Below are positions 35,150-47,905 of a DNA stretch of 64,000 bases, in pieces. The position numbers and the translations under genes are program-made. The stretch lies in NCBI GenBank assembly GCA_963920765.1, contig OY987244.1, positions 13,394,501 through 13,458,500 of the forward strand, given 5' to 3'. Every line of letters starts with the position of its first letter. Positions within the stretch are counted from its first letter, which is position 1. The notes under the pieces are model-generated. The model ran no database searches. It saw nothing but the letters and a program-made list of their open reading frames with translations, and was not told the DNA's origin. The DNA comes from Ulota crispa. Taxonomy: Eukaryota; Streptophyta; Bryopsida; Orthotrichales; Orthotrichaceae.

Positions 35150-38089
35150 CATGTGAGCAAGTTGATTTCTGGCAACAATTTGCATTTTAGTTGACATGGA
35201 TTAATACACTTCAAGTTTAATTTTAATGTTGATCAAAGTGAGATATCATTTAAGAGACTACATTTTTTTGTCTAAGTTCTAAAAACAAGATATGGTTTAA
35301 TGATTTTATTGATATATGTTGCAATTGGCTTAATAGTTGAACAAAAAAGTACTTGGTTGATACAAAACCATTATTTTTTCATGAAAAATTCCTATTTTCT
35401 CAAAAGACTTATATTTTTATCCTAAAAGTTTCTTGATACTTTCTTCTAAATAATTGATCCTTACTCTATGTTTTCTATTGTTTTTCTAGCACTACAATAT
35501 TATCACGTAAATATATACATGATTTTTTTAAAATGGTGATCTTTTAACAAGTTCAAGGATGTCATAGCTAATGCCTTGGTTCTATGTAATTTGATTTATG
35601 ACCATAAATCATGTTGCATTACATATAAATATTTGAAACATCACCTTATTAGGTTTCATCTTCAAGTTGTTTACCAAACCTTAGGGTAATTATTCTTTTA
35701 TTCTTGCACTTGAAATAAAATTGGCATAATATAATAGGGTTTGAAAATGTTAAATTTATATACAACAAATTCATGATTTCTACAAGCTAAATCATTCTTT
35801 ATAGTTCAAACACAACATTATGCTACCCCTATAAATCCCCATACTATCACATGCATTTCAAACTCCTTGTTTGTAATATTGACCTTAGCAATGCCTAAAT
35901 GTCAATTGTAACTATTTACAAACTTCTTGGAATCACAAGTAATCTTCAAAAAAAATTGGAAAAAAGGCATAAAAACACAATAACAAAAAAGAGTAAACCA
36001 TAACCAATAGAAGTTTAATTTTGAAATTATCATGATTGAGCAATAGCTACAAATTTAGGTTTTCACTAGTTTTTAGAGAGCTAGGAAGGAATATATTTGA
36101 AATTTCAAACATGAATATGTCAATTAATAATTTGCAATGTTGCCACATGTTGAATTTAGGGTGAAACTTCAATTTTCAATAATAATCTATAAAAATTGTT
36201 TGTGTGTTTAGGACATTATTCATAGGTGATTTTGTTCTAGAAATAATTAATAATAGGAGATAAGAACAAAGGCAATTGTATTTTTATTTCTAAGTAACTA
36301 GATGGATTATAATAATTTAGGACATGCTTTCCGTTTTTATCACGCAAAAAATAAATTGTCATAGAAAGGTAAGTGTATGTATATTGCTTTATCATAACTA
36401 GTATGTCTTGCATGCACTATTCTTAATTTGAAGCGACTCTCCACCCTCTCCTTCCCTTCATTTTCCTCTCCCACTCCTTCAAATTTATGGTGACTTTTCA
36501 TTTTCAATTTCCTTGCCTTTTCCTCTCCCTCTCCCCTCTCAAAATTCCTAATTTCATGTAACATATAGATGCCCAATTATCGACATCAAATGCTTTATAA
36601 TACAAAAAATCAAACTTCGAGTTAATACAAGAATTCTGAATTTCTTTTTACACACATGATGGTTTATATTAGATATTTAAAAAAATCAATAAAAACAAAT
36701 ACGTTCATATCCATTTCTTTTACAAATTGAAACAAACAAAATAATAAAAAAATGCAAGGTGTCACAAGTATATAAGATATGAAAAGGTTCTATAAAACTT
36801 CTTTTTTTGTAGAGATTTGGCCTCAAAATGTCTCTTGGAACTTTAATTCATGGCTTTTCATTCCTAGTTTATCCTTCACAACTTGTATGTTTAGTGTTCT
36901 AGTTCATCCTGAATGATTTATATCTTTAATTTTTGTTTTTTTAATTGTTAATTTGCAATCAAAACAGTAATAGTTCGTTGGAATTTTATCATCTTTGCTT
37001 TTACTTTTTATTGTGTATAATATCTAAAGTGGTTGTAATAGCTGAAAATTTTGGTTTTTGTACTTTCAAAGCTTAATCAAAAAAATCGTAGAAGATTATC
37101 CTTCTTCATGAAAACACTTTTAAAAATTGTGGATTATCCTCTTCCAAACTCAAAAGAGTAGTACCATTTAATGCACACAATTTATCTCTTATAAATTTTT
37201 TTACCTTTTCAATGCCTTTGTTGTGTAATCTCCTGAGATGAGTCATTATGTCAAGATGCAAGGAAGTAAGGGTGTTAATAATGTGACTAAATTTTTCAAC
37301 TTAAAATGGATCATGTTTTAACAACTTTAAAATTAGAAACAACAATATAAAACATTAGGACAAAAGCATTTTGATAGCAATGTAGGTCCTTAACTCCTAA
37401 GAGCGCCTTTCCATGGAGCAAATTAGAGGGGATCTTGGACCCGTCCTATGCTTGCCATGCCGGCTTGGGGTTTAGGATTCCTTCTAAGTTGGGGTCTAGC
37501 CTCCAGCTTATGTATTTAGGCTTTGTGGAGGTTGGAAAGTTTGGACCCTTATTCTAAATGGGGGGCCCATGCCAACTTTACCTAAAACTGGAAAATTTTC
37601 CTTACTTAGGGAAAAAGTTTATGGCAATTCAAGTTACATATGTTGTAGAATATGTTGAATAAGAGGTTACAACTTTGCAAAAAAAATCAAGTTTGTTTTT
37701 TATTTTATTTTAATGAGGTTTGAAATTCAGATGGTTTCCATAAAGAAATAGTTTTTTTTGGGATTAAGTTCAAATTTATTTTTATCCACTAACAACACAT
37801 TATGGATTATAATAAAAATATCATATAATTCACTAATTTTTTAATATTAGAGAAAATACTACAAACTAATTCTCCTAGTACATATTTTTATGGGAAATAT
37901 CAATAACACCCTTCAATGCTCTCAAAGTATCATATATACCCCTCAATACTTTCAAAACATTAAGTATTCCCTTCAAAGATTTGAAATATCAAATATAGCC
38001 CTCGCTTTAATTTGTGCAAGAATATTATGAATACCCCTTGTTATCTTTGAGAATATCAATAATAGTCCTAGCTTTTTGGAAAAACATAA
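35150..38089. other. Very AT-rich spacer without recognised genes
   Basis: Nearly 3 kb of low-complexity AT-rich DNA. Only a less AT-rich stretch at about 37385-37580 stands out, and it shows no open frame. Nothing is supported as a gene. Confidence 0.3.
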
Positions 38090-38357
38090 AAATGCGCCTC
38101 AATTATTTCAAAATATCAAATACATCTCTCAATTACTTTGAAATATCAAATATACCCCTATGTTACTTGAAATATCAAAAATTCCTGTGCTTTTGTGTAA
38201 GAATACCAATTAGAACATACAAATGATTATTTTTTAGAATATTATAACTACACCTCGTTTTCTTATGTGATTTGCTGTAATTTTTTATAGAATGACAACA
38301 AAAATTACAAAGAGTAGATGCAAGTTTAATGCAAGTCAAATCTTGGAAGCAAGCTCT

Positions 38358-39115
38358 TTAACCCTAAGCGCCCAATCGACCATTTTTTGGTTGCTACCCA
38401 TTTTTTCTGGGCTAAACAAGACAACAAAAAAATTCAAAAAAACATTCTTTTGTTGTAATAGAAAATCAAGTCTACTTTCCAACTTAACTTGAATCATGTC
38501 AATCCAAGTTAAACTCCACCAAGGAGAATTTTTCAAAGACAAACATTTCAATACACTTGAAGAAAAGCAAGGATAAACGACTGCCACAAATCACAACAAC
38601 TAAGTCACCATAACTGCCTTGCAACTGCACAAACAACTACACAACAACTGCACGACTAGGTTGTAGTTGTGCAAATGTCTTGCAATTGTTGTGCAGTTGC
38701 AAGGCAATTTTGGTGACTTAGCCGTTGTGATTTGTGGCAGTCGTTTATCCTTGTTTTTCTTCTAGTGATATTTGCTAGTGTTGTAAAATTTACTATTTTG
38801 GGAAACTAATGTTGTTCTCTCCTTTCAAAAGATTGCATTTTTGAAGTTTAGGATAGAATGTCTACTTTTAACCAATCATACCAAATTTTGAAATGTATGA
38901 GTAAATTTTTTTAATTTGGTGATTATTAAATGGAAAATGCTTCTATATTCATTACATAAAAAACCAAAACTTTTTTTGAGTGTTTGACCATATAGATAAT
39001 TACTAGGCATGATTCTTATTTTCTCTTTTGAAGAAAACTTCATCAAAGTCACAAAAGTACCATTTTATAACACATCTATGTTTTGCCCATACCCCCTTGG
39101 GCCTTTAGGGGTTAA
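38358..39115. mobile_element. TTAA-flanked element with a nested CACTA MITE
   Basis: Left TTAACCCTAAGCGCCCAATC, right GGGCCTTTAGGGGTTAA. Without the nested 214-bp MITE and its 3-bp duplication it is about 541 bp, close to its inverse paralogue at 19059-19581. Confidence 0.85.
38554..38767. mobile_element. CACTA-type hairpin MITE with ATA target duplication
   Basis: CACTTGAAGAAAAGCAAGGA on the left and TCCTTGTTTTTCTTCTAGTG on the right are inverted ends that continue inward for about 60 bp. ATA flanks both sides (38551-38553, 38768-38770). The paralogous element at 19059-19581 has the uninterrupted site TTCAATATTTG with a single ATA, which proves the insertion and the 3-bp duplication. Confidence 0.88.
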
Positions 39116-39425
39116 AGTTTCTATAGAATTTTTGCATGTAGGTCTATTGTGTACAAAGCCATTGCATAATTTGCATTGATTGCATAGTAATTTCCTTTGT
39201 CATTCTAGTATTTACAATAAATTGCAATAAAGAGGCGCAAGAAACCTAGGGGTAATTATTTGTGATGTTCTCAAAGATAACCATGGGTATTGACCAATTG
39301 ATATTCTTGCATAAAAGCAAAGGAGTTTTTGATATTTCAAGTAGCATAGGGGTATATTTGATATCTCAAAATAATTGAGGGGTGTATTTGATATTTTGAA
39401 ATAATCAACTGCATTTTTGTATTTT

Positions 39426-40557
39426 CTCTATTTCCACTCCCTCTTTAAAATGTGACATGACTTATGTTTGTAATTTAGCTCTAACAGCGTTGAAGATTGT
39501 GTAGAGGAAGATTTTCAATTTGCAGTTTTCTATAATAAATAAAATTTTAAAAGAGATATATAAAAATAAAAATAAATCTATTACTGAATTTTCTTAGAAT
39601 AAAAAACATAAAATGCATTGACAATATTGTATAACAAAGCAAGAAATATCGAATTATGTACATATTGATAGAAGAAGCTAAAGACTAACCTATAATTCCT
39701 TAGGAAATTGCAGTTCACAGTGGTATATAACACTTCAATGTTCTCATAATTCAAAATTTAGGTTTTTTACATATTTTAGAGGTTGCCAAAATTTGAGGAG
39801 CAACTATTGCATACGTTATCCATGGTGTAATCATTGAAAATTCTTCATTTTAAAATGATAATAGTGCACATACAGTTTATGCTACATGACCTAGTGTAAA
39901 AAGGGTTTTAATATTCGAGAAACCAAACTTATAGAAGTTAGTTTATGTTTTATAGGACCATCTATTGACCTTAAAGGGCATGAGGAAAATATATTGTAAG
40001 GGTACATTCCCAATAGATTTTTAGTTTTATATGATAATATTGATTTCCTTTTGTAATGACCACCCTTAGGTTTCTAAAATATGATCTTCCAATCCAAGGT
40101 AAAAATAGTGACATTTTTTAACTTGGAGAAAACAACATATTTTTGGGAATATTGAATTTTGCATTTGTGTGAGTATTTTGGCAATTTAAAATGAATTTTA
40201 TGATAATTCCTTTAGTATACTTCATCATTGATGTAAGATATTTTATAAGTCATAATAATATTTGCTATAAATCATCAAAATACTCTCAAAAACACAAAAT
40301 TTAGGAGTCCTAAAATAGGTTGTTTTTCCCTCATTATTGAAAAATGTATACAAACAAAAGTCAACCCTTTGATAATGGTGCGTGAGTGAGTTTCAAAAGG
40401 AGATTTACCCATTTTGTCCTTCATGAAATTATAATTTGAGGCCTAGAATTCTACATTTCAGTTTGTATATCTCAAACAATAGCAAAAGTGAGAAGAAAAA
40501 TGATTATGATTTACCACAAGTAAGAAACTTTCTCTCTACCATTGTTTATATTTCATA
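39426..40557. other. AT-rich spacer
   Basis: No gene, structured repeat or element end was recognised. Confidence 0.3.
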
Positions 40558-41205
40558 CTAGTATAGGCACCCGTTGGTCCAACGGGATGCAGCATAAGAT
40601 CAAATTCAATTACACAAAACATTTCCTCCGCAAGATAATAATTTGTACTTTTTCTCAACACACTCCAATTTCAAATTTTACCCATGCACTAAACATTTGT
40701 CATTGTTTACAAAACATTCCCTTACAATACAATTTTTTTTTCAATACCCATAGAGTTTTTTACCCATGCAACAAAAGAAACGTCACAGTTTTTCATGCAA
40801 AAAAATAATATTTATTTTCTACCAACACAATTTTTTTACCCACATGGTAATTATCTACTCAATTTTTTTATCAGTTTATTTGTTTTTTTACCCACACAAA
40901 TTTGTCACATTTTATTATTATTTACCCACACACTTTTTTATGCACACAATTTCTTTACCCATACATTTATTTCTCATGTAAATTTTTACCTATGCAAGTT
41001 TCTTACCCAGCCAAGTTTTTACCCATACATGCTTATTTACCCATGCAATAAAAATATTGCAATAAAAGTATTGCTAAATGGGTAAATCATATTTTGTGTT
41101 TCTTACCCAGCCAAATTTTTATCCACGCATGTTCATTTACCCATGCAGTGAAAATATTGCAGTATAAAGATCGCCAAATGGGTAAATCGTATTTTGTTAT
41201 ATAGA
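40558..41205 (-). mobile_element. Non-autonomous Helitron, family 1
   Basis: On the minus strand it starts TCTATATAACAAAATACG after a host A (complement of t41206) and ends with the perfect hairpin CCCGTTGGACCAACGGG, eight bases, then CTAG, followed by a host T. This is the canonical Helitron signature: 5' TC, 3' hairpin and CTRR, insertion between A and T, no target duplication. The interior (about 41000-41200) has a tandem duplication of roughly 108 bp containing TTACCCAGCCAA and AAATGGGTAAATC. No Rep/helicase is encoded. Confidence 0.85.
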
Positions 41206-41542
41206 TAAATGTTTTTATTCTTGATAAGCATTTGCATTGAATACAACTGTTTCACTATTCCAAAAATCTACCTTCTAGAAACTAAATGTCATGTAACTGA
41301 GTTATGCTCAATTCTAAAAGTCCATGTATGTTGACATGATTTGTAATGCACCTTCATGCTAAAATTTGAATGTTCAATAAAATTTAAAAAATCATTAAAA
41401 AGCAGTATTACAATACATAAAGAGTACAATTAGATTCAAATATTGAAAAATAGAACATTTTTTATTAACATTTTTTTTTGCAAATAACATATTTAATAGA
41501 CAAATATCACATAAAATATTAAAAACCTAACAATTCTACTAT

Positions 41543-42412
41543 GGGAATTGATACATGTACCACCTCTTCTTGACTATCCTACCACAGCCTACTATATATG
41601 GTTAATATTTACAACATTAAAATAGGTGTGGACTACAAGAAAAACTCCACTAATTTGAAAATACAACTTGACATAGAAAATACAATTTTTATTTTATTTT
41701 TTAGCTCTCAGTCCCGCTCATAGTATCAACTTTATAAAATAAAAAAATTTAGCTTAAGGGAAAATACAAATAGGGGCATGAAAATGAAAAATATTACAAA
41801 TAGAGGCACAGTTTCAAAACAATTACAAATAGGGGTGCAATTTCAAAATAATTTGTAACTTTTTGTAAATTTTTTTGGTTTGGACATAGGTTGATTTAGA
41901 TCTATCACATTAAAGTTAGCTAATTTCCAAAAATTTAGAAGTTTTTCCAAAAATTGCCATCCCTTTTACTAAAATTGATTTATTGAGGCTTGATTTGGAG
42001 AGGCTTTTAAGTTTTTTGGAAGTTAGCTAACATTTAATGTGTTAAATCTAAATCAACCTACGTCCAAACCAAAAAAAAATTACAAAAGTTCATAAATTAT
42101 TTTGAAATTGCACCTCTATTTGTAATTATTTTGAAACTGTGCCCATATTTGTAATATTTTTCATTATAATGCCCCTATTTGTAATTTCCCCTAAACTAAA
42201 CCTTTTTTTTATAAAGTTAATACTATGAGCAAGATTGATAGCTAAAAAATAAATAAAAAATTTATTTTCTATGTCAAGTTGTATTTTCAAATTGGTGGTG
42301 TTTTTTTTTGTGGTCCACACCTATTTTAATATTGTAAATATTGACCACATATAGTAGGGGTGTGGTAGGATAGTCAAGAAGGGGTGGTACATGTATCAAT
42401 TCCTTTCCACTA
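41543..42412. mobile_element. Large fold-back element with about 400-bp arms
   Basis: GGGAATTGATACATGTACCA at the left is mirrored by GGTGGTACATGTATCAATTC at the right, and the arms remain complementary inward to about 41960 and 42000 (GTTTGGACATAGGTTGAT / ATCAACCTACGTCCAAAC). Only a short loop remains. A transcript would form a hairpin of several hundred base pairs. Confidence 0.8.
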
Positions 42413-42429
42413 TATGTGCATTTGTAATC

Positions 42430-43650
42430 TAAATTAATTTTCCATGAGCAACAAAATGTCCTATTAATGCCATTGTATTTGCAATAGAGTAAAGAGCCCT
42501 AACAAAAGCTTGAGTACTTTTCTTGTTTGCTTCTATTTTCTTTTGTTTGAATTTCATAAGCTCCTTATGTTGTACACCTTCCCTATTTTGAATTCTATGT
42601 TGAATTTAGTGTTGACCTTCCACAAGTTTCTTTCTTCTTGAAAGAAGTGCATTTCATAAAACTTCTTTGGATCAAGGTAATGTTCTCCTTCTCTTGGCTA
42701 TATTATGTTGAATCCCCATTTCAATTGCATTATTTGGATTGTTGTCATCAAGGTCAATAGCAACATGTCCTTCTTGCCTTGAACCTAAATACATCATAAA
42801 ATTGTGTATTACTACAAAGCATTCTACAAAAAAAGTGTTCTACAATTTTCATTAAAAAGCTACACGAGAAATTGCAAAACATGTTGTAAAAATTACATGC
42901 TCCAAAAAAAAGCATAAATGAAAGAGTTTAAAATCAAAAAACACAAGCAAAAAAGATTATAGAGAAATGTGAAATTCATGTACTGAATGCAATGTTGATA
43001 TTTGTGGTGTGCATCAATATACCAAGTTGCACTTTTCAAGATGCTCTTGGCAACCACAACATCAATTGATCAAACGGTTCCCTCTTCATGATGATCTTAA
43101 TCAAACAGTTCCCTCTTGATGATCTTAATCAAACACTTCTCTCTTCTTGATGGTCTTGAGTTTAAATATCCATTTGGTATCACACTTAGAGAAAGTCTAA
43201 AAAGAAGGTCTCCCATTAGGCAAACTCTTTTCATAATCATATATTTTTTTGAAATTAGCCCTCGCTTGATCCCATTTATTATTACACTAATTAGAACTTT
43301 TATTAATTCCTAATTCAAAACTCCTTTTAAAAATGTTTTTTACCTTTGATTTTTTGTTTGATGAAGCACATGCCAATTAGCACTATTAGGTTCTAATCTC
43401 TTTGACCATCCTTAGTAAGATGTACAAAGGACTAACAACTTGTCATTAGACCATGGCCCATTAGCAAAAACACTACTAGGACGCACACCTTGAATGTCTT
43501 CATCATCAACCTCATCTTGATTTGGAATGTTCATGTCAAATGCTTGAGTTTGACTTTCATCCAATTCCTTGAATGTCATTTGAAATTGTTGATTTTCCAT
43601 TACATTTTGTAGATATGCAAAACAAATATAGTATTGATCACAAATCAAGT
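42430..43650 (-). pseudogene. Decayed PIF/Harbinger companion protein (Myb/trihelix-like ORF1)
   Basis: Plant PIF/Harbinger elements carry, beside the DDE transposase, a Myb/SANT-like DNA-binding partner. The minus strand here reads VFANGPWSNDKLLVLCTSY near 43430-43480, then in broken frame NKWDQARANFKKIYDYEKSL near 43200-43270, a pattern typical of the conserved tail of that partner. The segment 42450-42720 is Lys/Glu-rich and may be its C-terminus. Several stops and frame shifts are present. It faces away from the transposase remnant at 46041-48790, consistent with one dead element. Family call is moderately sure. Confidence 0.6.
43030..43150. repeat. Short tandem repeat, about 31-40-bp unit
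   Basis: The phrase GATCTTAATCAAACAGTTCC (with variants GATCAAACGGTTCC and CAAACACTTCTC) occurs three times in a row, each followed by CTCTT and TGATG. It interrupts the ORF1 remnant. Confidence 0.65.
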
Positions 43651-44880
43651 CTCAAGGAGATCACTAGCCTATGTTTTAGAAACCACATGAGTTAAAAGAT
43701 AAGGTCAATTTAATTCAAATGACAAAAGAATTACTTAATATATAGGGCTACTATAGAGTTCATGAAATATTAAATATTTCAGTATATATAAATTATGGTA
43801 TGTAAAAACATTAGGTAGTAGGAATTTTTACTAACAAAGTAGCCTTGACAAATAGGGGTTGTAAAAGTTTACAATGTTGTTTGTTGCTCTCCATGTTAAA
43901 TTGTTTTAAATACATGCCATAGAATTGAGAAATACTAAAAACTTGTTAATAAATATTTTCATTAGGAAAATAGCCTTTTAATTCACATGCTTGTTATTGG
44001 TTTCATGGTGAATACCATGTGTGTGTATGTAACAAAAAGAAATATATTTTTTGATGAATAATGAAGATAGGATAAAATTGGACAATCAAAATTTATACTT
44101 AAAATAGCCCCATTTAGAAACCAAATGAATAAATTTATAAAAAAACATAAAGTACCAGAAATGTGATCCACATAGCTTTTTATATTAAAAAATGATCATT
44201 TTAAATACCACATTTTAGATAAATAGGCTTACATCAAAGACTCTCTTAACTCATGTGTATACCATAAAATTACAAGGGGTGATCTCTCCAAGAAATCAAG
44301 AATTAGTAATTTTAAAAACAATAGCTATTATGTGATAAATTAAGACGTACGGAATAAAAAACAAACAAACATTACATTTGTGCATTTGCAAGTACTTAGA
44401 ACATATAATTCAAGTAAAAAATAAGCAATATACCTTTAGAAATGTAATAGAACTATTTCAACTTTGAATCTAAGCAATAAATTCAAGCTAATAAATAAAT
44501 AATTCACAAATTTTTTTTCTTGAGGTGTATCCAAAATCCTTCTTTTAAAAAGGTAAAAAAATAAAATATCTACAAGTAACTAAAATATTAAAAAAAATCA
44601 TGAGTAAAAATTTGAAATGTTATACAATTTTGAATAAATGTAGCATGTGTAAAAGTAATGCGCATGCTATATGAAGTCAATTGTTTATACCGCATAATTG
44701 AATAAATACTTTACAAATACAATGTGTAATATCTATTAATATAATTTGTAAATTTACTTTTGTAAAAAGAAGTACGCATAAACATATACACATGACAAAC
44801 AATTTTAACTTGTTTTTATTATTTATTTTTATCAATAAGCAAAATGAAAAAAAAATTAAAATACAAATTTACTTTTTTCT
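43651..44880. other. AT-rich interior of the Harbinger remnant
   Basis: No coding motif is seen between the two divergent remnants. The sequence is about as AT-rich as the flanks and is probably the central intergenic part of the dead element. Confidence 0.35.
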
Positions 44881-45778
44881 CTAACCTCTAAATGCCTAAG
44901 GCCATTTTTTCTCAAAAAAACACTCAAAACCGCCATTTCTAGATATGAGATTTCAAAAAATTAATTTTGTTTTTATTAAAATCTAATCATAAGATCTTTT
45001 ATAAGACTTATGCAAGGAGCCATGGTGAAAATTTCATGAGGTTTGACTATACAAATTGAGAGATGTGATCATTTAAAGTTAGAATGTATAGTTTCTTTTA
45101 ATCTTTGTCTTAAATCTTCAAACCCCTTTGACCACATATTAAGAACATCATTTGAAGAATGAATATTGTAAAAAGTTGTCCAACATACTCTAAATCATGT
45201 TATACTTACTCCCTAAAATTTAAAACCAATAAAGACATGGAACACAACCTAAGTGGCCTTGCATTGCAAACATGTGCTTGGAATTCACACTATATAGAGA
45301 ATTTTTGAAACCAATTTTTTGAGGGCTGATTTTGAGTTACAAAAATTTAAGAACTAGATTTTAAAGTTCTTACCTTTATTAAAAATCACAAATAAAAAGT
45401 ACTGGAAAAAAAAAAAAATCTCTAATAGTCGTGGAATTTTAAATGCTACTATATTTTTCATAAATAATAATGCATTTATCTAATTCACAATTGCTTTAGA
45501 TGTACTTCAATGAAAGGTTATGCCTCCATTGGTTGCTTTTGGGAGAAGTCAATGAAAAATAGTTTGTCCAACCCACCCTATGAACAAACAAAATCCTTAA
45601 AATACATATAACGTTCAAATCGTAACTTTAATTTCAATAAAGAATTGTACAAAAATGTAACCCTTACAAAGCTCTATTAGAATTAAAACTAAAAAAATGA
45701 TAAAAAATCCCAATAGAATAAGCTTGCCCAATATCCATTTTGTCCCTTTCATAGGGACAATGGGCTTTTAAGAGTTAA
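44881..45778. mobile_element. TTAA-type element, 898 bp, inside the Harbinger remnant
   Basis: Left CTAACCTCTAAATGCC (first T of TTAA mutated) and right GGGCTTTTAAGAGTTAA. The interior (TTTCATGAGGTTTGA, ACAAATTGAGAGATG) matches in inverse orientation the broken element at 50700-51498. Confidence 0.7.
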
Positions 45779-46449
45779 TAGTAAACAATCAATTATCATT
45801 GGTTTTTGTTTGTGCATTATTATTACTTAATCATGTTTTGCATTATTAATAATATTCACCTCAAACACATACAAATATATCAAAATGTACTATCTATGTT
45901 TTAAGGATTTCATTATTAAAAATATAAAATATTTATATTTTAGAAATGAGTATACGCAATATAAAAGTATACTCATTTTGTACTATCTATCATAATTATA
46001 TTGAATTTTATTTTTACAAATTTAAAAATTATATATTATAATGAATAACTCTAGCATAAATTTACTAAATTTGAGGTCTACCACATGTGTATCTCTTGCC
46101 ATTATTGCTTTACATAATATTAATAGTTTATTGTTTTCAACTAAGAGAGAACTCTACGACAGAGTAGAGAGTCTTTGTCTTCTTGATTTAAATCATATTT
46201 TTTTGATGCATTGGTTTCCACAATAGAAAAGTAAGCATGAAATTTCTCTTAATTTAACCTTGATTGCAACCAAAAGATATATTTGGTATTCAATGGGGAC
46301 TTTGATATATGTTAAACCAAAATTCTTGCATTGGTGGAAACTTTATAGTAAATAAGTAATGCATGATGATCTAGAGAAATTTTGAAAAATGTTTAGGATT
46401 TTTGTGAGAATATTTAATTATATATGTGAGTTATTAGGCAATACTATGC

Positions 46450-46551
46450 CACTATGGGAAAACCATGGTCTTTTTGACAGAAAAACGTGACCAAATCTAC
46501 TGTAGATTTGGTCACATTTTTCTGTCAAAAAGACCATGGTTTCTTGTAGTG
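46450..46551. mobile_element. 102-bp CACTA-type MITE with TGC target duplication
   Basis: CACTATGGGAAAACCATGGT on the left and ACCATGGTTTCTTGTAGTG on the right; the whole element is an almost perfect hairpin centred near 46500 (AAATCTACTGTAGATTT). TGC flanks both sides (46447-46449, 46552-46554). CACTA ends with a 3-bp duplication are diagnostic of the CACTA (En/Spm) superfamily. Confidence 0.9.
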
Positions 46552-47194
46552 TGCATTGCAATCCACCAATATTGTTGCAAACTATATAAAGTCAATTATT
46601 GGAAGTAGAAAAACAAATAGCTATGTTCTTGCATAGATTGGCTATTAGGGCCTCTTTATTAAGTATGTATGAGTTATTTGGAGTTTTTGAATCAACAATT
46701 TCTAAAATCGTGTACATATTCATAGCAACAATGCTTTTATAGGCCAACCTCACTTGCAGTGGCCTAATAGTGACAATATAAACATTGTGAAGAGGAAGTT
46801 TGAAAATTTATGGAGCATACCACAAGTTTGTGGTGCCATTGATTGCACTCATGTAGAAGTTGAATTGCCAAGCAATTTTATATTCATGGATTTCTATGAT
46901 AAATATTATAATCATAGGTTATGTGACCCAAACAATTTTGATTCAAGGTTGCGGTTTTTAAATGTATTTGTTGGATTTCTAAATATAGTGCATGATTTAT
47001 AAGTTTTGAAGAATTAAGGGTTCTTCAAAGCAATTGAAGAAGATCAACGATTGAATGGACAAAAGCAAAGAATTGGAGGTACATGAATTCCGAAGCTTAT
47101 TATTAAAGATGTTGGATATACACAATCCAAGTGGATGTTGGTTCTTCTTCCAAAAAAGAATCTATAAGACATGTAAGAAAGTTATAGTCACATA

Positions 47195-47776
47195 CTCCCT
47201 CTATCCCATTATAAAGCTCCAAAAAACTTCTCCATGAGGGATTAACTCTATTTTTAGTCATCACACTAGTGACAAATGCATTCTAGAATCAATACATCAC
47301 CTACCAAGTATTTGCAAAATCTCAAGTTTTTATGTTTCCGTTTAGGCATCCAAACTCCATGTAATAAGTACCATATTTGTACATAGTTTGTGAAGAATGC
47401 CACCTCCTCATTGTTTTAGTCTTTGTACTAATGACACATGCATTCTTGAATCAATATACCATCTACCAAATGTGTGCAAAATCTCCAGCTTTGATGTTTT
47501 TGTTTGGGCACCCAAATTCCATGCAAAAAATACCATACTTGTACATGTTATTAGCTCCTCATTATTGATGATTTAAAGATTAGTAGCAACAATGGTACCT
47601 CATATGGTCAAGGCCAAGCTTGTTTGGAGAGGAGTGCTCTTTAATTGCTTAACTTGCCCCCATGAGATCATTGGACATGACAAATGCTTTCTCAATAGTT
47701 GAAATTGACAAAAAGGAGCTTTTTAGTGGGACAAGAACTATGCCTAATTTGGAGCTTTATATTGGAACAGAGGGAG
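47195..47776. mobile_element. Stowaway (Tc1/mariner) MITE, TA target duplication
   Basis: CTCCCTCTATCCCATTATAA on the left and TTATATTGGAACAGAGGGAG on the right, each flanked by TA (47193-47194, 47777-47778). CTCCCTCNGT-type ends with TA targets are the Stowaway hallmark. At 582 bp it is long for Stowaway. A degenerate internal duplication (GACAAATGCATTCTAGAATC / GACACATGCATTCTTGAATC, 47270 and 47431) is visible. Confidence 0.88.
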
Positions 47777-47905
47777 TACAAAGTAATGCTTACATTGTAG
47801 TTGAACTTGCTTTTGGAAGATTGAAGAATATGTAGAGTATTTTATATAAACCCATGTAGAATCCTATTTAGGCTATGATGCCCAAGATCATTTATGTTTG
47901 TTGTA

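Larger units (their letters stand above)
38090..39425. mobile_element. Outer fold-back element hosting nested insertions
   Basis: Left arm 38090-38215 (CTCAATTATTTCAAAATATC, TATACCCCTATG, CTTGAAATATCAAAAA) is the reverse complement of the right arm 39290-39425. The loop is occupied by the TTAA element 38358-39115. The left arm continues outward into a degenerate ATATCAAATATACCCCT tandem from about 37880. Confidence 0.7.

Noticed and set aside
37880-38230. ATATCAAATATACCCCT repeats as a possible CRISPR-like array
   Set aside because: Irregular spacing and degenerate AT-rich units in a plant nuclear context; they are the arm of a fold-back element.
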